This document shows, in pieces, positions 1 through 8,761 of a stretch of 32,618 nt of DNA (positions are counted from its first letter, which is position 1; each line of letters starts with the position of its first letter). Made by a program: the position numbers and the translations under genes. The DNA is taken from positions 27,625 to 60,242 of the forward strand of contig NZNU01000064.1 of NCBI GenBank assembly GCA_002695035.1, written 5' to 3'. The notes under the pieces were generated by a model that was not told where the DNA came from, did no database searches, and was given only the letters and a program-made list of their open reading frames with translations. Source of the stretch: Micavibrio sp. (GTDB taxonomy: Bacteria; Pseudomonadota; Alphaproteobacteria; Micavibrionales; Micavibrionaceae).

Positions 1-180
1 ATTCCTGTTATTGCGGTTACGGCCTTCGCCATGCGCGGGGACGAGCAGAAAATACGCGAAGGCGGCTGTGAAGATTATCTGTCCAAGCCGATCTCCGTTG
101 GATCTTTCATAGAAACGGTCAATAAATATCTTGATAAAGACGAGGCGTCCGAGGATGTCACAGAGAAAACAATCAACTAG
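1..180 (+). CDS. divK: DivK-like single-domain response regulator, C-terminal part (5' end outside window)
   Basis: The first 59 codons, up to TAG at 178-180, encode the end of a receiver domain. Visible are the strand-4 segment [15 protein letters not shown], the helix segment [11 protein letters not shown], and the conserved Lys-Pro of the phosphorylation switch (SKPISV). The AVTAFAM and [12 protein letters not shown] pattern is characteristic of DivK, the essential alphaproteobacterial cell-fate regulator that acts on DivL/CckA and on DivJ/PleC. The phosphoacceptor Asp lies outside the window. pleD begins 14 bases downstream, and its presumed ribosome site (AGGA) overlaps the divK stop, so the pair is probably co-transcribed as in other Alphaproteobacteria. 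Seen: motifs and linkage. Inferred: full-length function. Confidence 0.9.
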   Translation: MPVIAVTAFAMRGDEQKIREGGCEDYLSKPISVGSFIETVNKYLDKDEASEDVTEKTIN

Positions 181-194
181 GAATATTTTACCTC

Positions 195-1622
195 ATGTCT
201 GCACGCATACTTGTCGTTGATGATATCGCTCCGAACGTAAAATTACTGGAAGCAAAGCTGACCAGCGAATATTACGATGTGGTTACAGCCATGAACGGTG
301 AAGAGGCTTTGAAAAAAGTTGATGAGACAAAGCCGGATATTGTGCTTCTCGATGTTATGATGCCGGGCATGGATGGTTTTGAAGTCTGCCGTCGCATGAA
401 AGAAAACCCTGAGCATGCCCACATTCCGGTGGTCATGGTCACAGCACTGACTGATACGGAAGACAGGGTAAAGGGGCTTCAAAGCGGTGCCGATGATTTC
501 TTAAGCAAGCCTGTAAATGACACGGCACTCATGGCGCGTGTGCGCTCCCTTGTACGTTTGAAAATGGCCGTTGATGAATGGAAAACCCGTGAGAATACAG
601 CTACCCAACTGGGTGTTGTGAATGAAAATTCCTCCCTTATGGAAGAGGACGCCACGAATGCAAATATTCTGGTCGTCGAAGATATGGAATTTGAAATCCA
701 GAAAATAAAGTCAACGCTTGAAGATAATGCTAATAAGATCACCGTTGTTCATCATGGTCTTGAGGCTTTACAAGCCGCAAAAGAAAAAGAGTTCGAGCTG
801 ATTGCTGTATCATTGAATCTTCAAGAGGAAGACGGTCTCAGATTATGCTCCCATTTGCGCTCAAATGAGCGCACGCGCGCCACACCTATATTAATGATAG
901 GCAGCGAAGATGACATGCCTAAAATAGCCCACGGGCTAGAGATCGGCGCGCATGACTATATTTTGCGACCCATTGATAGAAATGAACTGATGGCACGTGT
1001 GCGCACCCAAATTCGCCGCAAAAGGTTTCAGGAAAGATTAAGGGCCAGTTTCGAAATGAGCCTATCCATGGCGCTTACAGATACGCTGACCGGACTTTAT
1101 AATCGCCGCTATTTTGAGGTGCATCTGGGGAAAATGCTTGAAAAGGGTAATGAGAGCCAGAAATCAATCGGGCTTCTTTACATGGATATTGATCACTTTA
1201 AAAACTTCAATGACACTTACGGACATAACATCGGTGACGAGGTTCTGAAGACATTTTCAAAGCGGCTAAAGGACAATCTACGTAGTTTTGACCTTGTCGC
1301 ACGTCTTGGTGGTGAGGAATTTGTGGCGGTTCTTCCTGATACTGATGTTAAAACGGCTCATACTATTGCAGAGCGCTTAAGACGCTCAATTATGGATGCG
1401 CCTTTCCGTACATCTTACGAAAGCCCATTGGAAGTAACGACATCAATTGGTGGGGTTGTTATAGAAGCAGGTGATCATACAATCACAGAGGTTTTGGAAC
1501 GTGCCGATGGACAGCTTTATCTAGCCAAAAACGGCGGCCGTAATTCTGTGTTTTTCGAAGATTGCGGCAAGCTTGATCCGGAGGAGTTCAGGCCGCAATC
1601 CAGACCTATTCTTAACGAATAA
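195..1622 (+). CDS. pleD: PleD: two receiver domains and a GGDEF diguanylate cyclase
   Basis: The 475-residue protein has the full PleD architecture. REC1 (about residues 4-120) has the acidic pair D9/D10, phosphoacceptor D53 and switch Lys K105. REC2 (about 157-273) has Ser206 where the phosphoacceptor Asp would be, so it is the usual adaptor domain used for dimerisation. A GGDEF domain (about 293-460) carries the active motif GGEEF at 372-376. A product-inhibition I-site RSFD lies at 363-366, five residues before the motif. The enzyme makes c-di-GMP from two GTP after phosphorylation and dimerisation, and it drives pole development and cell-cycle progression in this class. It follows divK closely, and a strong hairpin terminator lies just after its stop. 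Nothing looks truncated. Confidence 0.97.
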   Translation: MSARILVVDDIAPNVKLLEAKLTSEYYDVVTAMNGEEALKKVDETKPDIVLLDVMMPGMDGFEVCRRMKENPEHAHIPVVMVTALTDTEDRVKGLQSGADDFLSKPVNDTALMARVRSLVRLKMAVDEWKTRENTATQLGVVNENSSLMEEDATNANILVVEDMEFEIQKIKSTLEDNANKITVVHHGLEALQAAKEKEFELIAVSLNLQEEDGLRLCSHLRSNERTRATPILMIGSEDDMPKIAHGLEIGAHDYILRPIDRNELMARVRTQIRRKRFQERLRASFEMSLSMALTDTLTGLYNRRYFEVHLGKMLEKGNESQKSIGLLYMDIDHFKNFNDTYGHNIGDEVLKTFSKRLKDNLRSFDLVARLGGEEFVAVLPDTDVKTAHTIAERLRRSIMDAPFRTSYESPLEVTTSIGGVVIEAGDHTITEVLERADGQLYLAKNGGRNSVFFEDCGKLDPEEFRPQSRPILNE

Positions 1623-1624
1623 AA

Positions 1625-1648
1625 AAACGCCCTTCAAAAAGGGCGTTT
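1625..1648. terminator. bidirectional intrinsic terminator between pleD and rpmG
   Basis: A perfect 10-bp stem (AAACGCCCTT / AAGGGCGTTT) with a 4-base loop sits between the convergent genes pleD and rpmG. On the minus strand the stem runs into seven or more U residues, a strong terminator for rpmG. On the plus strand it is followed by GCTTTATT, a weaker U-rich tail for divK-pleD. Confidence 0.9.
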
Positions 1649-1672
1649 GCTTTATTACCTCGGAGTAAGAAA

Positions 1673-1900
1673 TTAGTTTTTCTTGTGAGGAGGCATTTTC
1701 TTTTCTTCGAACATGACATGAGCGCCGACTTTCCCAGTATCAGGATGTACGGCACGTGGATCATATTTTCTGAATTTCATTTTTTCAGTCTGATTACGTG
1801 GGTTTTTAATAATGTAATATGTGTAACCAGTCGGCTCACCTTTGGTGTTTTTGCCGGTGCTGATTAGACGAATTTTTACAGTATTGCCTTTCTTAGCCAT
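1673..1900 (-). CDS. rpmG: 50S ribosomal protein L33, long form
   Basis: The 75-residue basic protein carries the L33 core: MAKKGNTVKIRLISTG at the start, then YTYYIIKNPRN and TEKMKFRKYDPRAV. It is a component of the large ribosomal subunit near the E site. The zinc-binding Cys pairs of the C+ form are absent, so this is the C- type. It is about 20 residues longer than the usual 55. The extra length lies in a short insertion before the YTYYII strand and in a C-terminal stretch (HPDTGKVGAHVMFEEKKM and a Lys/His tail). AAGGAT lies about 7 bases before the ATG. It has its own upstream promoter and ends at the shared terminator, so it can be expressed alone. Linkage to divK-pleD is common in Alphaproteobacteria. 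Confidence 0.93.
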   Translation of the reverse strand: MAKKGNTVKIRLISTGKNTKGEPTGYTYYIIKNPRNQTEKMKFRKYDPRAVHPDTGKVGAHVMFEEKKMPPHKKN

Positions 1901-1937
1901 AATAAAATCCTTATTTAAGGTGGAAACTCAAGCGGGC

Positions 1938-1965
1938 ATAATACGTATTTATAAGGATGTGTCAA
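1938..1965 (-). promoter_or_regulatory. sigma-70-type promoter for rpmG
   Basis: Read on the minus strand, TTGACA (1965-1960) is followed after 16 bases by TATTAT (1943-1938). This predicts a transcription start near 1931, about 30 bases before the rpmG ATG. The -35 is a consensus match. It lies between the RNase-type gene and rpmG and so allows rpmG expression independent of the long upstream block. Confidence 0.75.
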
Positions 1966-1981
1966 GCAAAAGGCGCAAATA

Positions 1982-3739
1982 TCAGCATGGTTTTCTGTCA
2001 TTTGCTGCGTTCAGTCCCGAATGAGGTGCTCGCTGCGATGAACTGTCTATTTTAAAAGATAATTTGAGGTCACCTGCTTTGGCCTCACCCAAAGAAATTG
2101 CAACTGGTAAAATATCACCTATACCAAATGTATTGTTAGAGTTTTCACCGAGCGTAACTGTCTGCGTTTTCCTGTTGATATGCCATGTATAGGGAACAGC
2201 ATTGGATGGTAGCAGACCGGAAACAAGGCCAGTCTGAAGAATTATTCCAGATCGTGTTATGCAGCGTATTCTTAAAGCCTCCTCGCTATCAAGGCCGCGA
2301 CTTTCTATCCTCTCTATTATACGTCTCTTCCTCGACATTTTCTGTATTGATGAAGCTGTGCGTTCCTCGGATGAAACATAGTCACATAGTGCTTTAAAAC
2401 CCTCATGGTGAATTTCCAGTTCGCCTACGTCATATTCAAGAGCTTTTAAAACGGCCCATTGGTTTATAGTATCCGTATAGCGTCTCAAAGGACTAGTGAC
2501 CTGACCTGTAGTTGTATTGAGTGAAAAGTGGCTTGCTTCATCGGGGCTAAAGCGCGCTTTTTCAGTGGCTTGAATAAGGCATCTGGATACGAAGTCACGG
2601 CCCATACCTGACGGAGAGTTCATAAGGACATCAGAAATGACCATGCGCGCCGTATCGGCATAATCCAGATCCCACTGATGGGTATCTTCCAGCATGTCAA
2701 AAAGGGAGTCGTGTACGGATTCAGGGAAAACACCCTCTAATTCTGTCAGGCTGTCCATAAGGTCGTCCTTGTCAGGTACGGCCTGCACGCGGAAGGCAAA
2801 GGGCAGAGTTTTTTCACGTGAGGTGTCATTATAGTCTCGAACGATATCAGTAGATTTCTGAGCTGTAAGCAGTGCGGCAAGTTCAATGACCTGGTCACCG
2901 AGATGTGCGCGTCGACCCTGCGCTGTGCTTAATATGCCGCCCTCATCAAAAGAAAGACTCGTTTTCGTGTCAGTGAAGCGCAACCCGGTCATAAGGCCGT
3001 CCAGGCGGTAGGCAAATTCCACTGCCCCATCTATACAGGATTGAGGCAAAGCGGATTCACCGATATCTGTTGCTTCTAAGGGTGAAAGCAGATCCAGAAA
3101 ATCACCATAGTTGAGTGCTGCTCTTGAGCGTATTTTTGCGGGAAAAATATCGCAATTAATGTCGTCCAGACTTTCACAGTCCAAGGGGATATCAAATTTA
3201 TGAACAACAGCCAGCCTGTCTTTGCCTTCACAAAGCGATAGGGCACCATCAACTGGCTCATATAAACATGATGGCATTGTATGGATAGCGCTATTGGGCA
3301 GAAATATTGCCATGGGGTGGTCGCGGCGATGCAGGTCCAAAGGCGAGCCGAACTCAATGCGAGGCGCTACACAGGCTATTGCGACATAGGCTGTTATGCT
3401 ACCATCCTTATTGGTTTCGAAATACAGGGCATCGTCAATGTCGTGTTTTGACTTTGGGTCTACAGTGAAAAAATCTAAACTGGTTAGATCCTGAAACCGC
3501 GGATCTTTCGTAATGGGAAGTTCATTAATGTCTTCACTGGCAATTGCTTCGGCCTGCGCAATGGCATCTGCGCCTATATAATTTGTTTTACCATAGCTTT
3601 TGAGGTCAATCTCATCCAAGGCGTGGACGGAAGCGGGGGGATAAAGCGGCTGATTTAAATTCTGGTTTGTTGAAGATACGGAAAAATCCGGCATAGCCGA
3701 GGAGGGCTTATCTTTAAAGTGTTTAGGCCGTGATGCCAC
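1982..3739 (-). CDS. RNase II/R-family 3'-5' exoribonuclease paralogue lacking N-terminal cold-shock domains
   Basis: The 585-residue protein is centred on an RNB catalytic domain beginning near residue 80. The metal-binding motif (VDPKSKHDIDDA) gives D94, D100, D102 and D103, matching all four catalytic Asp of RNase II. TSPLRRYTD at 415-423 is the conserved RNA-backbone-binding Arg motif. Unlike RNase R next door, there is no recognisable winged-helix or cold-shock region. The first 80 residues are short and partly disordered, and the C-terminus (about 500-570) is at best a degenerate S1-like beta region. It starts at GTG with AGGGG nine bases upstream, 26 bases after the rnr stop, so the two are probably co-transcribed. 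It likely degrades or trims RNA with a different substrate range. Similar two-gene arrangements exist in Alphaproteobacteria, but the specific role is not known to me. Confidence 0.85.
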   Translation of the reverse strand: MASRPKHFKDKPSSAMPDFSVSSTNQNLNQPLYPPASVHALDEIDLKSYGKTNYIGADAIAQAEAIASEDINELPITKDPRFQDLTSLDFFTVDPKSKHDIDDALYFETNKDGSITAYVAIACVAPRIEFGSPLDLHRRDHPMAIFLPNSAIHTMPSCLYEPVDGALSLCEGKDRLAVVHKFDIPLDCESLDDINCDIFPAKIRSRAALNYGDFLDLLSPLEATDIGESALPQSCIDGAVEFAYRLDGLMTGLRFTDTKTSLSFDEGGILSTAQGRRAHLGDQVIELAALLTAQKSTDIVRDYNDTSREKTLPFAFRVQAVPDKDDLMDSLTELEGVFPESVHDSLFDMLEDTHQWDLDYADTARMVISDVLMNSPSGMGRDFVSRCLIQATEKARFSPDEASHFSLNTTTGQVTSPLRRYTDTINQWAVLKALEYDVGELEIHHEGFKALCDYVSSEERTASSIQKMSRKRRIIERIESRGLDSEEALRIRCITRSGIILQTGLVSGLLPSNAVPYTWHINRKTQTVTLGENSNNTFGIGDILPVAISLGEAKAGDLKLSFKIDSSSQRAPHSGLNAANDRKPC

Positions 3740-3765
3740 TGAATACTACCCCTGTAAAAGTTATA

Positions 3766-6057
3766 TTATTTTTTTGAACGCTTGCCCTTAAAAGCCCCTT
3801 TTTTTCGTCCCTGGGGTTTACCGCCGCGCTTAGTATTTTTACCTGATCTATTTTTCATAACTGATTTATCTTGTTTTTTCAAGCCTTTTTTCGATTTGAA
3901 ACCAGGAATGTCCGCGCCTTCTTTAGCGTTTATAATCTCGAATACAGTACTGCCTGAGACTCGTTCAGCCTCCACAATCTTTACGCGCACCTGGGCGCCT
4001 AATCTGAAAATGATGCGGGTTTTGCGTCCGATCAAAGCGTGTTGTTCTTCGTCATGTATGAAATAGTCGTTGGGCAAAGTGCGGATGGGAACGAGGCCAT
4101 CTGCGCCAATATCGTCAAGTGTAACAAAAAGCCCAAATCTTGTGACACCATTTATAACACCGTTAAACTCTGCGCCGATCTTGTCTTCCAGATAGGCTGC
4201 GGTAAATCTGTCAACCGCAGATCGCTCGGCATTTGATGAGTTGCGCTCTGTTGTCGAGATATGTTCACATGTCTCCTCCAGCCTGGCTTCCTCACCTTTT
4301 GTAAGGCCGCCCGGACCTAAATTATATGCATCAATCAAAGAGCGGTGAACCACTAAATCCGCATAGCGTCTGATTGGGGATGTGAAATGGGCGTATTTCT
4401 CCAAAGCCAAACCAAAGTGACCTATATTGGACGGCGCATAAACAGCCTGAGACTGTGTCCTCAAAACCATCATACTGATAAGATGGGAATAGGGATGGCT
4501 TTTGGCCTGTGTAAGAAGGTGATTAACTTGTTTCGGCTTTGAAATACTGCTGGGTAAGTTGAGACCAAAGCTATCCAGAAATTGCCGTGCGCTGTCCAGC
4601 TTATCCGAGGCGGGTCTGTCATGCACCCTGTAGACGCAAGCGGCCTTTTTATCCTCCAAAGCTCTGGCTGCGGCAACATTAGCCAAAATCATGAATTCTT
4701 CTATAAGCTTATGTGCATCAACACGTGACCTGGTTTTGACTCCGGTCATATTTCCTTTTTCATCAATCAGGATTTGGCGCTCAGGAAGGTCGAGGTCTAG
4801 TGCACCGCGCTCTTGACGGGCCTTATCCAGAATTTCATAAACTTTGTAAAGTGGTTCGATCACATGTTGCATTAACGGGTCAGTCGCATCATCTGTCTGT
4901 CCGTCCTTTGCCGCCTGAACTTGCTCATATACCAGTCTTTCTGCTGATTTCATCAGACCGCGCACGCATTTTTGACCGATTAATTTTCCATCTTTATTGA
5001 TCCACATATGCATCGCAAGGCAGGCGCGCTCCACGCGCGGCATAAGTGAGCAAAGGCCATTTGAAAGGTTTTCGGGGAGCATAGGAACGACGCGATCAGG
5101 GAAATATGTAGAGTTTCCACGTTTCCATGCCTCACGATCAAGGGCGCTGCCTTCCCGCACGTAATAAGAGACATCGGCAATTGCAACGATCAGATGCCAT
5201 CCACCCGGGTTCTTGGGGTCTTTATCGGGTTCTGCAAAAACGGCATCGTCATAATCTCTTGCATCTGCACCATCTATTGTGACGAGAGGAATATCGCGTA
5301 AATCCTCACGCCCCTTCAGGCTTGGAACATCTAAACCTTGGGCTTCTTTCAAAACATCATGCGGGAAATCTTCATTAAGGCCGGCTTCATGAAGAGCGAT
5401 AAGAGAAATGGCACGTGGATCATCCTCGCGTCCGATAACTTCACGGATGCGCACCTTTTTCAGTTTCATGCCTCGCGACGGCTGTACTTCGCCCAAGGCC
5501 AGGTCTCCGTCACTGGCACCGTTAAGATCGGCTTGGGGGATTTCAAAATCATGCTTCGATTTTCTATCGGTGGGTCGAAGCACAAAGCCTTTTTTCTGTT
5601 GAACCACCAGCCCCATAACGCGGCCCGTTGCTTCATCTAGAGATTTAATGGGTACCGCTTCATAATCAACTTGGGAATTCGTTTTCCGAATTCTGGCTAA
5701 AACCCGCGCTCCAAGAGTTGGGGCAGGGTGGCCTTTCTTGCCGGGAAGAACCTCAATTCTCGGATGTGGACCTTGTAATTCTTCGTTCCAGTCCACGGGA
5801 CGTGCAAACACATCACCATCTAGGTCTATATCAATAACTTCAATTATAGTAACCGCGGGTAAGCCCTCGGGTACGCTGTAGCGCTGACCGGGTTGTCGAA
5901 CAATCAGCCCGTCTTTTTCCAGTTGGCTGAGCATTGCTTTGAATGGGCGGCGCTCGTCGCCTTTAATTTTAAAGACTTGTGTCAAGTCGCGCTTGCTAAG
6001 TGGCTCCCGCATGGAAGCTATAAAGGAAAGAAGATCAGATTTTTCAGGTAAAGCCAT
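3766..6057 (-). CDS. rnr: ribonuclease R
   Basis: This 763-residue exoribonuclease degrades structured RNA 3' to 5'. Domains in order: an N-terminal winged-helix region (about 1-65, KRDLTQVFKIKG); cold-shock-like OB regions (about 70-210); the RNB domain with motif TIDGADARDYDDA giving D262, D268, D270 and D271; the TSPIRRYADLVVHR motif of the RNA channel; an S1 domain (about 630-715, VTRFGLFVTL); and a Lys/Arg-rich tail typical of RNase R. It lies 85 bases downstream of topA and just before the shorter paralogue. The ATG overlaps a small inverted repeat and no good Shine-Dalgarno site is visible, but the N-terminal sequence fits the family at this start. No frameshift or missing catalytic residue was seen. 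Confidence 0.95.
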   Translation of the reverse strand: MALPEKSDLLSFIASMREPLSKRDLTQVFKIKGDERRPFKAMLSQLEKDGLIVRQPGQRYSVPEGLPAVTIIEVIDIDLDGDVFARPVDWNEELQGPHPRIEVLPGKKGHPAPTLGARVLARIRKTNSQVDYEAVPIKSLDEATGRVMGLVVQQKKGFVLRPTDRKSKHDFEIPQADLNGASDGDLALGEVQPSRGMKLKKVRIREVIGREDDPRAISLIALHEAGLNEDFPHDVLKEAQGLDVPSLKGREDLRDIPLVTIDGADARDYDDAVFAEPDKDPKNPGGWHLIVAIADVSYYVREGSALDREAWKRGNSTYFPDRVVPMLPENLSNGLCSLMPRVERACLAMHMWINKDGKLIGQKCVRGLMKSAERLVYEQVQAAKDGQTDDATDPLMQHVIEPLYKVYEILDKARQERGALDLDLPERQILIDEKGNMTGVKTRSRVDAHKLIEEFMILANVAAARALEDKKAACVYRVHDRPASDKLDSARQFLDSFGLNLPSSISKPKQVNHLLTQAKSHPYSHLISMMVLRTQSQAVYAPSNIGHFGLALEKYAHFTSPIRRYADLVVHRSLIDAYNLGPGGLTKGEEARLEETCEHISTTERNSSNAERSAVDRFTAAYLEDKIGAEFNGVINGVTRFGLFVTLDDIGADGLVPIRTLPNDYFIHDEEQHALIGRKTRIIFRLGAQVRVKIVEAERVSGSTVFEIINAKEGADIPGFKSKKGLKKQDKSVMKNRSGKNTKRGGKPQGRKKGAFKGKRSKK

Positions 6058-6071
6058 ACCCTAAAGGGTAT
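6056..6071 (-). repeat. inverted repeat overlapping the rnr start codon
   Basis: ATACCC and GGGTAT flank a 4-base centre (TAAA on plus). In the mRNA a 6-bp hairpin would end inside the AUG of rnr and include the only G-rich segment near the start. It could modulate initiation, for example with temperature, but it is short and this is inference. Confidence 0.4.
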
Positions 6072-6142
6072 AGGCAGAAGCCCTTAATAGAAAGAGAAGT
6101 TTTTAGAATCAGACAATATTACAGTGGAGAAGTGTTTTTGCG

Positions 6143-8620
6143 TCAGCTCTTCTTTTTGGCTTTTGTCGTTTTTTTTGCAGCAGTTTTCTTTTTTGCTGTT
6201 TTCTTCTTGGTGGTTTTCTTCTTTGAACTTGAGGCCCCGCCTTTTGCCTCTTTGGCTGCTTTTTTAATGGCATGCTCGGCTATAAGATCGACAGCACGGT
6301 TCAAGCCAACTGAGACGACATCATCTCCTTTGGGTAAGGAAACATATGTTTTTTCATGCTTCAGGAATGGGCCGAATCTGCCTATACCCGCTGTTATCAT
6401 TTCGCCTGTTTCAGGGTGTTTCCCAACCTCTCTAGGTAAGGCCAGAAGGTTAAGGGCGATGTCAAATGTAACCTCATCCATGTTCATACCTTTGGGTAAA
6501 CCTTGACGTTTAGGTTTATCCTTACTTTTCTCGGGCGGGTCTATTTGAACATAAGGGCCGTAAGGGCCTTTTCGTAACGAAACGCTACGGCCTGTATCTG
6601 GGTGATCCCCAAGTATTTTGGGCTCAAAACTTGAAGTATTTTGTGAGCTTCCTTCTCCATCACCACTTTTGGCATTTTCGTCTGGAACAACAAGTGGTTG
6701 TGTATGTTTGCACTCTGGATAGTTTGAGCACCCTATAAAAGCACCGTATTTTCCAAGCTTTAAAGACAATCTTCCATCTCCGCAAGTCGGGCATTTTCTT
6801 GGCTCCGGATTGTCCTTTGTAACAGGGAAAAAGTGAGGCCCCAGTTCCGCGTCAAGGTGATTCAAAACATCCGTAATGCGTAATTCTTTGGTTTCATCAA
6901 TGGCGTGTTTGAAATCGGTCCAGAAATGGGTCAGGGTGTCTTTCCAGAAAACATGGCCTTCTGTAATACCATCAAGTTGTTCTTCCATATTTGCCGTGAA
7001 GTCATAATCAACATAGCGCGTGAAATATTTCTTGAGAAATTCTGTAACGAGTCTTCCCCTATCCTCGGGTATAAAGCGCTTTCTTTCCATGCGCACATAA
7101 TTGCGATCGCGCAAAACCTGAAGAATAGAAGCATATGTTGATGGGCGGCCAATTCCTTTTTCTTCCAGGTTTTTGACCAGCGTGGCTTCTGAATATCTGG
7201 GAGGTGGCTGAGTAAAGTGTTGATTAGGTGTAACACTTAATGTTTTAAGCTTATAACCCTCTTCAAGCTGTGGAAGACGGTTTTCATCCGGCTCATCATC
7301 AGCTGCCGGTTCGTCCTCTTCTTTTGATTCCGTATAAAGTGTCAGGAAACCATCAAAAGCAACCGTCGATCCTGTTGCACGCAAAACCACATCATCCGTT
7401 CCGTCCGAAATATCGGCAGAGACCTGGTCCATAATGGCATTTTCCATTTGGCACGCGACTGTTCTTTTCCAGATCAGCTCGTAAAGCTTGAGCTGTTTAT
7501 CATCAAGATATTTGCGCATCTGTGCCGGGCGTTTAAACAGGTCAGTCGGGCGAATAGCTTCGTGTGCTTCCTGTGCATTTTTGGCCTTACTCTTATAAGC
7601 ACGCGGTGAATCGGGAAGGTAGTCTTTGGAATAGTCACTCTCAATCAATCGGCGCGCTTGTCCAATGGCATCGCCGGACAAGGTAATGCCATCTGTTCTC
7701 ATATAAGTGATAAGACCGACGGTTTCGCCGTCTATCTCTACGCCTTCATAAAGCTGTTGCGCCAATCTCATGGTCTGGCTTGCAGACAGCCCCAAACGTC
7801 TTGAGGCATCCTGCTGCAATGTTGAGGTGATAAAGGGCGCGTAAGGCTTCCTTTGCACCTTTTTCTTCTCAACTTTTTGAATAACCAGATTTTTATTTTC
7901 AATGCGTTGGACGGCAGAGCTGGCTTCCTTTTCGCTGCCAATATCCATCTTATCAAGGCGGTTGCCTGACAGATGTGTCAATTTTGACAGAAAAGGTGCA
8001 CCATTTGGTGTTTGAAGGCGGGCCTCTATACTCCAGTATTCTTCGGACTTGAACTTCTCAATTTCGGATTCACGCTCACAAATAAGGCGCAGCGCAACCG
8101 ATTGTACCCGTCCCGCAGAACGTGAGCCTGGCAGTTTCCGCCATAAAACTGGAGAGATATTGAACCCAACAAGGTAATCCAATGCACGGCGCGCCAAATA
8201 GGCCTGGATAAGCGGGTCATCCAACTGGCGTGCATGTTCAAAAGCATCCTGAACGGCCTTTTTGGTGATTTCGTTAAAAGTAACCCTTTTGACTTCAACG
8301 TCTTTTAGGAGTTTTTTGTCCTGCAGAATTTCTTTTACATGCCATGATATGGCCTCTCCTTCGCGATCCGGGTCAGTCGCGAGGTAAAGTGTTTTTGCAT
8401 TTTTGACGGCCTGACTAATTTCTTTCATGGTTTTCGAACCACGATCCGAGACCTCCCAAATCATGTTGAAACCATCATCCGGATCGACTGAGCCGTTTTT
8501 TGACGGAAGATCGCGAACATGTCCGAAAGAGGCTAATACCTTGTAGTTATTCCCCAGATATTTGTTAATGGTTTTTGCCTTGGCGGGCGATTCTACGATT
8601 ACAAGATTGTCAGCACTCAA
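6143..8620 (-). CDS. topA: DNA topoisomerase I
   Basis: This 825-residue type IA topoisomerase relaxes negative supercoils through a covalent 5'-phosphotyrosine. The Toprim domain starts at LVIVESPAKAKTI and has the metal motif TDPDREGE (D83, D85, E87). The catalytic Tyr is Y306 in GLITYMRTDG. A Cys4 zinc-ribbon (CPTCGDG ... CSNYPEC) lies around residues 620-650, followed by two further C-terminal repeats (LRKGPYGPYVQI and IGRFGPFLKH) and a Lys/Thr/Ala-rich tail of about 25 residues. The start is TTG at 8618-8620, supported by GGAAGGA seven bases upstream. It lies downstream of dprA and upstream of rnr, the usual alphaproteobacterial order. The 141 bases before it contain an inverted repeat that may be regulatory. 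Confidence 0.97.
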   Translation of the reverse strand: MSADNLVIVESPAKAKTINKYLGNNYKVLASFGHVRDLPSKNGSVDPDDGFNMIWEVSDRGSKTMKEISQAVKNAKTLYLATDPDREGEAISWHVKEILQDKKLLKDVEVKRVTFNEITKKAVQDAFEHARQLDDPLIQAYLARRALDYLVGFNISPVLWRKLPGSRSAGRVQSVALRLICERESEIEKFKSEEYWSIEARLQTPNGAPFLSKLTHLSGNRLDKMDIGSEKEASSAVQRIENKNLVIQKVEKKKVQRKPYAPFITSTLQQDASRRLGLSASQTMRLAQQLYEGVEIDGETVGLITYMRTDGITLSGDAIGQARRLIESDYSKDYLPDSPRAYKSKAKNAQEAHEAIRPTDLFKRPAQMRKYLDDKQLKLYELIWKRTVACQMENAIMDQVSADISDGTDDVVLRATGSTVAFDGFLTLYTESKEEDEPAADDEPDENRLPQLEEGYKLKTLSVTPNQHFTQPPPRYSEATLVKNLEEKGIGRPSTYASILQVLRDRNYVRMERKRFIPEDRGRLVTEFLKKYFTRYVDYDFTANMEEQLDGITEGHVFWKDTLTHFWTDFKHAIDETKELRITDVLNHLDAELGPHFFPVTKDNPEPRKCPTCGDGRLSLKLGKYGAFIGCSNYPECKHTQPLVVPDENAKSGDGEGSSQNTSSFEPKILGDHPDTGRSVSLRKGPYGPYVQIDPPEKSKDKPKRQGLPKGMNMDEVTFDIALNLLALPREVGKHPETGEMITAGIGRFGPFLKHEKTYVSLPKGDDVVSVGLNRAVDLIAEHAIKKAAKEAKGGASSSKKKTTKKKTAKKKTAAKKTTKAKKKS

Positions 8621-8667
8621 TGACTTTTCCTTCCCAAATAAGGTATTTTTTTAAATCTGCCTATGCT

Positions 8668-8691
8668 GAAATGACATGATCTGATCATTTC
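8668..8691. repeat. inverted repeat upstream of topA
   Basis: GAAATGA (8668-8674) is mirrored by TCATTTC (8685-8691), with a nested ATGATC-T-GATCAT palindrome inside (8676-8688). On the minus strand a TTGACG (8696-8691) abuts it. The position, about 50-70 bases before the topA start, suits an operator or a leader hairpin. No U-tract follows, so it is not a terminator. Confidence 0.4.
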
Positions 8692-8761
8692 GTCAACATA
8701 AAGCCTTATATAAATATAGTGCCATCATACCACAGTTGTCACAGATTTAAGCCTTGTTACA

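Noticed and set aside
1982-3739. RNase-type gene as a pseudogene of rnr
   Set aside because: The frame is intact, all catalytic Asp are kept and a good ribosome site is present, so it reads as a functional divergent paralogue.
6132-6506. Plus-strand open frame with Phe-rich repeats opposite the end of topA
   Set aside because: It is the complement of the Lys/Ala/Thr-rich TopA tail. The apparent repeats reflect AAG/AAA codons, not a tandem repeat element.
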